Below, piece after piece: positions 58,148-64,000 of a stretch of DNA of 64,000 nucleotides; position 1 is the stretch's first letter; every line of letters begins with the position of its first letter. Made by a program: the position numbers and the translations under genes. The DNA lies in the NCBI RefSeq assembly GCF_001187725.1, contig NZ_LGIQ01000017.1, positions 1 to 64,000 on the forward strand, read 5' to 3'. Under the pieces are notes generated by a model, which did no database searches, had not been told where the DNA came from, and saw only the letters and a program-made list of their open reading frames with translations. The DNA is from Brevibacillus reuszeri (GTDB lineage Bacteria > Bacillota > Bacilli > Brevibacillales > Brevibacillaceae).

Positions 58148-59083
58148 TTATTTGGTGCTAACCAGCTCTTCCAGCTCGGACGGAGCATAGCCTTTGACTG
58201 CTTTATCTCCTACTACAGTTACTGGCACACCCATGAAGCCGAAGCGCTCTACTTCTTCCTGGTAAGCACGGCTGGTCATAACATCACGAACCTCGAAGGC
58301 AATTCCTTTGGCCTTCAGCCATTCTTTGACCAGGTTGCAGTCTACGCAGTTTTTGGTTGAATAGACGATCACTCCGGAGTCTTGCGAGGTCGCTTTGAGC
58401 ATATTGCGCACGATCGCGTACGAACGCTCGGAAGCGAGCTTGGTGAACTCAGTGAAGTTAACATGTGCTGAGCCGTCGGCCTTGTCGGACATCGAACGAA
58501 CGACAACGAATGGAATTCCGTTCATCGCACATACTTGTCCGACTGAAGCACCTTCCATCTCCGTGCAAAGTGCTTGAAATTGTTCGTGCAGCCATTGAAC
58601 TTTTTCGCGGCTTGCGACGAATTGATCGCCTGACAAAATACGTCCGCTGACTACCTGCACACCAGCATCCAGCTCTTTCCCTGCATCGATCGCTTGCTGG
58701 ATCAAATCCGAATTCGCACTCCAGATCCATTGCTCTGTAAACGGAATCTGGCCTGGTGCAAAGCCAAGCGGTGATACATCAATATCGTGCTGGACACAAT
58801 CAGTGGAGACTACAATGTCACCAATATTCAGGTCAGGGTGTACTGCACCTGCCACCCCTGTAAAAATCACGCGATCTACTTGGAATTGATCAATCAAAAT
58901 TTGGGTGGTTACCGCTGCATTTACTTTGCCGACACCCGATTTGCACAGCACGACTTCTTTTCCTTCCATGACACCGGCATAGTACGTAATGCCAGCCTTC
59001 ACGGTTTGTGTCGTCTGCTCCATCGCTTCCACATACAGCGCAATTTCCTCATCCATCGCGCCGATAATTCCGATCCGCATCAT
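58148..59083 (-). CDS. mtnN: 5'-methylthioadenosine/S-adenosylhomocysteine nucleosidase fused to a glutaredoxin domain
   Basis: A 311-residue fusion. Residues 1-231 are a full MTA/SAH nucleosidase: MRIGIIGAMDEEI (catalytic Glu13), VIFTGVAGAV, EMEGASVGQVC (Glu176, Met177, Glu178 contact the ribose) and VVRSMSDKADG (Asp200). This part removes adenine from methylthioadenosine and S-adenosylhomocysteine. Residues 236-311 are a glutaredoxin/NrdH-like domain: VIVYSTKNCVDCNLVKEWL with CVDC at 246-249, then MGVPVTVVGDKAVKGYAPSEL with the cis-proline. Standard MtnN is about 230 residues. The linker is short, and the sequence is continuous and in frame. The ATGATG start (59083 or 59080) has AGAGGGGGA upstream. 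Confidence 0.92.
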   Translation of the reverse strand: MMRIGIIGAMDEEIALYVEAMEQTTQTVKAGITYYAGVMEGKEVVLCKSGVGKVNAAVTTQILIDQFQVDRVIFTGVAGAVHPDLNIGDIVVSTDCVQHDIDVSPLGFAPGQIPFTEQWIWSANSDLIQQAIDAGKELDAGVQVVSGRILSGDQFVASREKVQWLHEQFQALCTEMEGASVGQVCAMNGIPFVVVRSMSDKADGSAHVNFTEFTKLASERSYAIVRNMLKATSQDSGVIVYSTKNCVDCNLVKEWLKAKGIAFEVRDVMTSRAYQEEVERFGFMGVPVTVVGDKAVKGYAPSELEELVSTK

Positions 59084-59122
59084 CCATCCCCCTCTTGCTG
59101 CTATCTTATTCGTATCTGTGAA

Positions 59123-60133
59123 TCAAGCTTGCTCCGGTCTTGTGCTTTCCCGGTACTCAATTCGATGCGGCAGAAGTACTACATGTTCTTCTACGTTTTC
59201 ATTATTCATATATTTGGTCAACAGGCGCATAGCAACTGCCCCGATATCATACATCGGCTGTACGACAGATGTCAGTCGTGGGCGAACCATTTCTACCAGA
59301 CGGATGTTGTCGTGTCCAATCACTTCAATGTCATTCGGTACATGAAGCCCCGAGTCTTGAATGGCATGAATCGCTCCGATCGCCATTTCATCATTTGCCG
59401 AGAAAATAGCTGTAGGTGGTTCTGCCAGCTTGATGAAGTCATTTGTCACGCTGAGACCAGACTCATAAAAGTAATTTCCGGTAGCAACCAGCTCTTCGTT
59501 AAGGCCGATTCCTGCGTCCACCAAAGCTTTTTTGTAGCCTTCAAAGCACATCAAGCCACCCAGTGGATCATTCAACGGGCCTGTAATCATCGCGATGCGC
59601 TTATGGCCGCGATCAATCAGGGCTTGTGTCGCATCGTAGGCAGCCTGGAAGTGGTCAATACTCACAGACGGCAGCACGTTATCAGCGTCGCGTGTAGCTG
59701 CCAGAACGGTCGGTACGGAGGTGCTGGTGAGTGCTTGCAAATGATCTTCTTTAATCTCCGCGCCCATGAACAAGAGCCCGTCCACCTGCTTTTCGAGCAA
59801 GGTGTTGATTAACTGCAATTCTTTTTCCATACGTTGGTCGGAGTTACACAGAATAATGTTGTACTTGTACATGGTGGCGATATCTTCAATTCCGCGCGCC
59901 AACTCAGAGAAAAACAAACTGGAGATGTCCGGGATGATGACACCGACTGTTGTTGTTTTTTTGCTGGCGAGACCACGTGCGACTGCATTTGGTCGATATC
60001 CCAAGCGATCAATGGCAGCCAACACCTTTTTTCGGGTTAAAGGCTTTACGTTCGGATTCCCGTTCACAACACGGGAGACCGTCGCCATAGAAACCCCCGC
60101 TTCTCTTGCCACATCGTAGATAGTAACCGGCAT
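59123..60133 (-). CDS. ccpA: Catabolite control protein A
   Basis: CcpA (336 residues), the LacI-family master regulator of carbon catabolite control that binds cre sites together with HPr-Ser-P. The DNA-binding domain TIYDVAREAGVSMATVSRVV and hinge RLGYRPNAVARGLASKK are almost identical to B. subtilis. The core has VGVIIPDISSLFFSELARGIEDI and TSVVQPMYDIGAVAMRLLTKYM, both CcpA hallmarks. I chose the ATG at 60133, with GAGGG 8 nt upstream, over an overlapping GTG at 60136. A cre-like site covers its promoter, which suggests autoregulation. Confidence 0.96.
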   Translation of the reverse strand: MPVTIYDVAREAGVSMATVSRVVNGNPNVKPLTRKKVLAAIDRLGYRPNAVARGLASKKTTTVGVIIPDISSLFFSELARGIEDIATMYKYNIILCNSDQRMEKELQLINTLLEKQVDGLLFMGAEIKEDHLQALTSTSVPTVLAATRDADNVLPSVSIDHFQAAYDATQALIDRGHKRIAMITGPLNDPLGGLMCFEGYKKALVDAGIGLNEELVATGNYFYESGLSVTNDFIKLAEPPTAIFSANDEMAIGAIHAIQDSGLHVPNDIEVIGHDNIRLVEMVRPRLTSVVQPMYDIGAVAMRLLTKYMNNENVEEHVVLLPHRIEYRESTRPEQA

Positions 60134-60195
60134 CACACACCCTCACTTTCCCCATATAATGGTTTTCATAATTATTTTCATAAATATATGCACTT

Positions 60196-60233
60196 ATGAT
60201 ACGACAAGCTGTAAGTGGTTGCAATCGTTTTTA
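60196..60233 (-). promoter_or_regulatory. ccpA promoter overlapped by a cre-like site
   Basis: Minus-strand -35 TTGCAA (60219-60224), 17-bp spacer and -10 TATCAT (60196-60201). The 14-mer TGCAATCGTTTTTA (plus 60220-60233) matches the cre consensus TGWAANCGNTNWCA at 12 of 14 positions and overlaps the -35 box. The whole lies within the inverted repeat CAAGCTGTAA (60205-60214) and TTACAGCTTG (60231-60240). Confidence 0.55.
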
Positions 60234-60249
60234 CAGCTTGCGTATCCGC

Positions 60250-60558
60250 TCATTTCATTAGTTTGTTCATTGTTTTCAACAACTCGTCAATAACTTCGCT
60301 ATCCCCTTGCTGAATCCGCTCCATGACACAGCTTTTCATGTGTCCCTCCAGGAGGATTTTACCAACGGCATTCAGTGCGGATTGTACTGCTGCGATCTGG
60401 TTGAGGATGTCGTCGCAGTATACATCCTTCTCCACCATCCCGCGAATCCCGCGGATTTGTCCTTCTACCCGATTGAGCCTGGATACGAGATTGGACTTGA
60501 TTTTATCCGTACGGGGAGTCGATCGGTCAGACGAGCAGCATTGGTTCTGGTCATCCAT
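60250..60558 (-). CDS. CsoR-family metal-sensing transcriptional repressor
   Basis: A 102-residue, all-helical DUF156/CsoR protein. The copper-site triad Cys48 (VYCDD), His73 and Cys77 (HMKSC) is intact, so Cu(I) sensing is the likely role; CstR-type persulfide sensing is less likely because the His is present. RLNRVEGQIRGIRGMVEK is the family's DNA-binding surface. A CC pair at residues 7-8 in the N-terminal tail is extra. GGAGG lies about 9 nt before the ATG. No copper pump or chaperone gene is nearby, so its targets lie elsewhere. Confidence 0.86.
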   Translation of the reverse strand: MDDQNQCCSSDRSTPRTDKIKSNLVSRLNRVEGQIRGIRGMVEKDVYCDDILNQIAAVQSALNAVGKILLEGHMKSCVMERIQQGDSEVIDELLKTMNKLMK

Positions 60559-60630
60559 CTGGCACAGCCTCCTTCGCCAATATAGCCCCTATCCTTAGCT
60601 TACCTTGCCCACACGTTTTTCGTCAAATAG

Positions 60631-60663
60631 GAAAGGGCCCTCCCGTAACTGGAAGGGCCCTTC
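60631..60663 (-). terminator. Rho-independent terminator of aroA
   Basis: An inverted repeat GAAAGGGCCCTCC (60631-60643) with GGAAGGGCCCTTC (60651-60663). On the minus strand it is followed by a short T-rich stretch. Confidence 0.75.
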
Positions 60664-60676
60664 GCTTTTGTCTGTT

Positions 60677-61774
60677 TTATCCGCGGGAAACAATTGCTTC
60701 GCCTTTGTACAGGCCAGAAGCGATCAGCTCATCTACAAATTCGTTGAATTGCGGGATGTTCAGCTGTTGCTTCGCATCGGACAGAGCCACGTCCGGATCA
60801 GGGTGAACCTCTACCATGATACCGTCGGAACCAACTGCGATACCAGCCTTCGCGCAAGGCAGGAGCAGATCACGACGACCTGTGGAGTGCGTCACATCTA
60901 CGAATACAGGCAAGTGTGTCTCTTGCTTGAGAAGTGGTACAGCAGAGATGTCCAGTGTGTTGCGGGTCGCTTTTTCATACGTACGAATACCGCGCTCACA
61001 CAGCATCACTTGTGTATTGCCCTCGGACAGGATGTACTCTGCAGCGTAAATGAATTCTTCAATTGTAGCTGCCAAACCGCGCTTCAGCAAAATCGGCTTG
61101 TTTACACGACCAGCTGCTTTCAAAAGCTCGAAGTTTTGCATGTTACGAGCACCGATCTGGATGACATCAATGTACTTGGAAGCCATCTCGAGGTCACCAG
61201 GTGTCACGATCTCACTGATCGTTACGAGATTGAACTCATCACCGATGCGCTTCAGGATTTGCAAGCCTTCCTCGCCCAAGCCTTGGAAATCGTATGGAGA
61301 GGTGCGTGGCTTGTAAGCTCCGCCGCGCAATGTACGCAGACCACGTTGAACATGGTTTTGCGCAACCGCTCTTACTTGCTCGTAGCTTTCTACGGAGCAA
61401 GGACCTGCGATCAGGATCGGGCTGCTGCCACCAAATTCCACACCTTTTACGGTGATAACTGTGTCCTCGGCTTTTTTCTTGCGGCTAACCAGGAGAACTT
61501 TTTTCTTGTCATCGTCTTGCAGTTCCAACGATACTTGGAAAATTTGTTTGAACAAATGACGAACTGCGTTGTCATTGAATGGGCCCTTGTTATTTTCTAC
61601 CAAAAGGTTGAGCATTTGACGCTCGCGCTCTGGATCAAAGCGATTGCTTCCTTGTTTTTCCTTTTCTTTGCCCAGCTCTTGAACCAGAGCAGCGCGCTTG
61701 TTGATCAACTCAAGAATTTCCAGGTTGATTTCGTCTATCTGCTTACGCATGATTTCGATTTGATCGTGTGCCAT
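60677..61774 (-). CDS. aroA: Chorismate mutase / 3-deoxy-7-phosphoheptulonate synthase (fusion)
   Basis: A 365-residue bifunctional enzyme as in B. subtilis AroA(G). Residues 1-90 are an AroQ chorismate mutase (IEIMRKQIDEINLEILELIN, with ERERQMLNLL), which also serves as feedback sensor. Residues about 105-360 form the DAHP synthase that joins PEP and erythrose-4-phosphate, opening aromatic biosynthesis: LIAGPCSVESYEQV, RGGAYKPRTSPYDFQG, QIGARNMQNFELLK, LLKRGLAATIEEF, VFVDVTHSTGRRD and GIMVEVHPDPDVA. AGAGGAGAG precedes the ATG. It has its own promoter and terminator. Confidence 0.96.
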   Translation of the reverse strand: MAHDQIEIMRKQIDEINLEILELINKRAALVQELGKEKEKQGSNRFDPERERQMLNLLVENNKGPFNDNAVRHLFKQIFQVSLELQDDDKKKVLLVSRKKKAEDTVITVKGVEFGGSSPILIAGPCSVESYEQVRAVAQNHVQRGLRTLRGGAYKPRTSPYDFQGLGEEGLQILKRIGDEFNLVTISEIVTPGDLEMASKYIDVIQIGARNMQNFELLKAAGRVNKPILLKRGLAATIEEFIYAAEYILSEGNTQVMLCERGIRTYEKATRNTLDISAVPLLKQETHLPVFVDVTHSTGRRDLLLPCAKAGIAVGSDGIMVEVHPDPDVALSDAKQQLNIPQFNEFVDELIASGLYKGEAIVSRG

Positions 61775-61835
61775 CTCTCTCCACTCTCCTCTTTGTATAG
61801 TTTCTCTCGCGTACAGCTCATTTAAAATTAGGGTT

Positions 61836-61864
61836 ATTATAATTGATTCAAAGTCCCTTGTCAG
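61836..61864 (-). promoter_or_regulatory. Sigma-A promoter of aroA
   Basis: Minus-strand -35 CTGACA (61859-61864), 17-bp spacer and a perfect -10 TATAAT (61836-61841), about 60 bp before the ATG at 61774. Confidence 0.7.
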
Positions 61865-62047
61865 CAGTTTAGCGCCAAAAAGCGCGAAAGTAAATTGTAA
61901 ATATTTTTCTGCCTTTGATTAAGTTCGCTAAATCGAAAGAAGATTCCTTGTTTCGACAGGATTCTTTTCGTTTCGAGTCGAACTCTTACATATGTTTTCC
62001 ATTTCCTATTTTACTGATACTCATCTGGAACGAGGAGTGACCTACCT

Positions 62048-64000
62048 TTGTCTGAACATACAGAAACAGCTTCCACTGAGCTGATTTTTTCTTTGGATAT
62101 TGGCACCCGCAGTGTCGTCGGACTTATTGTGGAAGCGGATGGCGAGCGATTTCGCGTCCTGGACTGTGCTGTTCGGGAGCATGATGAGCGCTCGATGCTC
62201 GACGGACAAATCCATGACATCATCGCGGTTGCCAAAGTCATTCAACAAATAAAGGAAGAACTGGAACAAAAACACGGAAAGCTGCATCAGGTGGCAGTTG
62301 CTGCTGCAGGACGCTCGCTTCGCACACGCCGTGTCAGAGTCGACATGCCGCTTTCCCGCCATGCCTTTATTACCCGCGATGATGTTGTCACACTGGAGTT
62401 TGCCGCAGTGCAGGAAGCTCAAACCCAGCTGGCCAAAGAGCTAAACGAACAGGATGTGACTCGTTATTACTGCGTAGGCTACAGCGTAGTTAACTACCAT
62501 CTGGACGGTGAGCTGATCGGAAGCCTGATTGATCAGCGTGGGGATACAGCCAGTACAGACGTCATCGCAACCTTTTTGCCACGGGTTGTGGTGGATTCCC
62601 TGATTGCTGCCTTGAAGCGCTGCGATTTGGAAATGCAAGCACTGACCCTGGAGCCAATCGCTGCGATCAATGTACTGATTCCCGTAACCATGCGGCGCCT
62701 TAACATTGCGCTGGTTGATATTGGCGCCGGTACATCTGACGTTGCCCTGACCGAAGAAGGGGCCATTACAGCATATGGCATGGTGCCTGTCGCTGGAGAC
62801 GAAATTACAGATGCGCTGATGAACGCATTTTTGCTGGATTTCCCGATGGCGGAAGAAGTCAAGCGTGTCCTTTCCACCACTGAACAGGTGACCTTCACCG
62901 ATATTTTAGGCTTGGAACAGACAATGAGTGCTGCTGAGGTAATTGCTGCCATTGATAACGATATTCAGGTGCTTGCAGAAAAAATCGCCTTTAAAATCAT
63001 GGAGCTGAATGGAAAAGCTCCCCAAGCCGTTATGTTGATCGGTGGCGGTAGCTTGACACCTGGTCTGACAGGCAAAGTAGCTCAGGTGCTGCAGATTCCG
63101 GCAGCGCGAGTCGCTGTCAGAGGCGGAGATGCGATCAAGCAATTCGTCGGCGACCAACCACTGTTATCCGGTCCTGAATTTGTTACACCTGTAGGAATTG
63201 CTGTAGCTGCGCGTCGCCATCCGCTGCGCTACGTTACCGTTACGGTAAACGATGCTCCCATCCGTATCTTTGATTTGCGGAAAATGACACTCGGGGATGC
63301 CCTGATCGGTGCCGGCCTGGACATCCGTCGCCTGTATGGACGACCTGGCCTTGCCATGACTGTCACGATCAACGGTCGAATCAAAATGATTCCGGGCGGT
63401 CACGGCACACCGCCCGTCATTGAAAAAAACGGGGAAGCCGCTGGTTTGGATACACCGATCACCGATGGCGACAAGATTGTCATCATCGCAGGTGTAAACG
63501 GTGAGGATGCTCATGCAGAGGTTAAGGATTTGCTGGAGCGACTCGATACATTGGAATTAATCTGCAATGACCGTCCTCTCTCTTTGGGCCCGATCATCCT
63601 GGTCAATGGTGAGTCGCAGCCGCTGCATGCTGCCCTCTCCGATCGCTCCGAGGTCGAGATCCGCCTGCCACGCACCATCGAGGAAGTGCTGCACACTGCC
63701 CAACTGTCTGAAACTGGCGATGGAGAGGACGCGCCGTACTTACAGTTTAGCGTGAATGGACACAGCTATTCGATTCCCTCCCGGAGCGAGGTTATTTTGC
63801 TCAATGGGAAAATAGCCACTCTTTCTGACTATGTTCGCCAAGGAGATGATCTGGTTTACCGCGTTGATGAAATTACCTCCCCAACGATCCGCGACGTCAT
63901 TCCTTTGGATGAGTGGGTTCAGGAGACGGTTACCGTTTTATTTAATGGAGAAAAGGTCGTTCTGCCTGTCGCACAGGTTGCCATCACGATGGATGGTCGT
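62048..64000 (+). CDS. FtsA-like actin-fold protein with C-terminal NG-containing repeats (partial, cut by window end)
   Basis: An open frame of 651 codons runs to the window edge without a stop. Residues about 12-350 are an FtsA/PilM-type actin fold: phosphate-1 FSLDIGTRSVVGLIVEA, phosphate-2 ALVDIGAGTSDVALTEEG and the adenosine motif VMLIGGGSLTPGL. FtsA is about 420 residues; here at least 300 more follow. They hold repeated short NG-containing strands (TVTVNDAPIRIF, TVTINGRIK, PIILVNGESQPL, QFSVNGHSYSIPS, TVLFNGEKVVLP), which look like beta-grasp or other beta modules. Similar long FtsA-like proteins occur in Firmicutes besides true FtsA; their role is unknown. The start is TTG 62048 with GAGGAGTG about 9 nt upstream. 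Confidence 0.8.
   Translation, partial: MSEHTETASTELIFSLDIGTRSVVGLIVEADGERFRVLDCAVREHDERSMLDGQIHDIIAVAKVIQQIKEELEQKHGKLHQVAVAAAGRSLRTRRVRVDMPLSRHAFITRDDVVTLEFAAVQEAQTQLAKELNEQDVTRYYCVGYSVVNYHLDGELIGSLIDQRGDTASTDVIATFLPRVVVDSLIAALKRCDLEMQALTLEPIAAINVLIPVTMRRLNIALVDIGAGTSDVALTEEGAITAYGMVPVAGDEITDALMNAFLLDFPMAEEVKRVLSTTEQVTFTDILGLEQTMSAAEVIAAIDNDIQVLAEKIAFKIMELNGKAPQAVMLIGGGSLTPGLTGKVAQVLQIPAARVAVRGGDAIKQFVGDQPLLSGPEFVTPVGIAVAARRHPLRYVTVTVNDAPIRIFDLRKMTLGDALIGAGLDIRRLYGRPGLAMTVTINGRIKMIPGGHGTPPVIEKNGEAAGLDTPITDGDKIVIIAGVNGEDAHAEVKDLLERLDTLELICNDRPLSLGPIILVNGESQPLHAALSDRSEVEIRLPRTIEEVLHTAQLSETGDGEDAPYLQFSVNGHSYSIPSRSEVILLNGKIATLSDYVRQGDDLVYRVDEITSPTIRDVIPLDEWVQETVTVLFNGEKVVLPVAQVAITMDGR

Noticed and set aside
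58787..59812. Long plus-strand open frame of 341 codons
   Set aside because: It lies antisense to the start of the nucleosidase-glutaredoxin gene and most of ccpA. Its protein is rich in Cys, His and Arg with no motif, and no ribosome site precedes it.
60605..61825. Plus-strand open frame of 406 codons
   Set aside because: It is antisense to the whole of aroA, which is clearly coding. It is a by-product of codon bias on the other strand.
1..64000. CRISPR arrays, tRNA genes, insertion sequences and prophage genes
   Set aside because: I saw no regularly spaced direct repeats, cloverleaf-like sequence, transposase or phage structural genes. Repeats found are isolated hairpins or operators.

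Overview
The window looks like a chromosomal segment of a spore-forming, low-to-moderate GC member of the Bacillales. Brevibacillus is my best guess, but the genus is inference. The grounds are CodY, CcpA, Spo0M, YtrH/YtrI, AcuABC, a chorismate mutase-DAHP synthase fusion, RefZ/EzrA, strong GGAGG-type ribosome binding sites, and frequent TTG/GTG starts. I found no insertion sequence, prophage, CRISPR array or tRNA gene. Many genes (thiI, cysteine desulfurase, refZ, ezrA, a dgcP-like gene, rpsD, acuABC, ccpA, aroA, ytfP, ytrHI, an M42 peptidase) also lie in one neighbourhood of the Bacillus subtilis chromosome, so much of the window is ancestral core with lineage-specific insertions.

Layout. 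1-300: leftward tandem rRNA promoters and leader; the 16S gene lies off the left edge. 0.4-9.9 kb: housekeeping genes (FAH-family hydrolase, thiI and its cysteine desulfurase, a LysM protein, dapF, a YjjX-like NTPase, a YqfW-like nucleotidase, DUF1540, an SDR). 9.8-14.6 kb: three MFS transporters and an ArsR-type regulator around a symmetric divergent promoter. 14.7-25.1 kb: a nine-gene leftward operon for peptide uptake and breakdown: M81/MlrC-like metallopeptidase, RpiR regulator, five-part dipeptide/oligopeptide ABC importer, NSAR/OSBS-type racemase, and a beta-lactamase-fold serine hydrolase. 25.4-28.8 kb: codY, spo0M, ytrH/ytrI and a cluster of very small genes. 28.8-32.0 kb: LysR regulator divergent from hutG-gltS. 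32-38 kb: MFS, M42 aminopeptidase, GNAT, ytfP and a structured intergenic region. 38-47.4 kb: refZ-ezrA, with EzrA carrying an extra secreted TPM domain, a secreted EEP hydrolase, a lipoprotein, an MBL-fold protein, a GAF-GGDEF cyclase and a histidine phosphatase. 47.6-54.2 kb: a YcdB/SLH surface protein with an ECF-sigma-type promoter, rpsD with a long leader, and a class A PBP with FnIII domains. 54.3-61.8 kb: acuABC, a DUF4386 gene, an MTA/SAH nucleosidase fused to a glutaredoxin domain, ccpA with a cre-like site on its promoter, csoR and aroA. 62.0-64.0 kb: a large FtsA-like protein with C-terminal NG-containing repeats, cut by the right edge.

The most interesting items are the MlrB/MlrC-like peptide catabolic operon, the TPM-EzrA fusion in an operon with RefZ, the nucleosidase-glutaredoxin fusion, the cluster of tiny overlapping genes at 28.6-28.76 kb, and the cre-like site over the ccpA -35 box. 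All family calls come from reading motifs and remembered family features. No database search was run.
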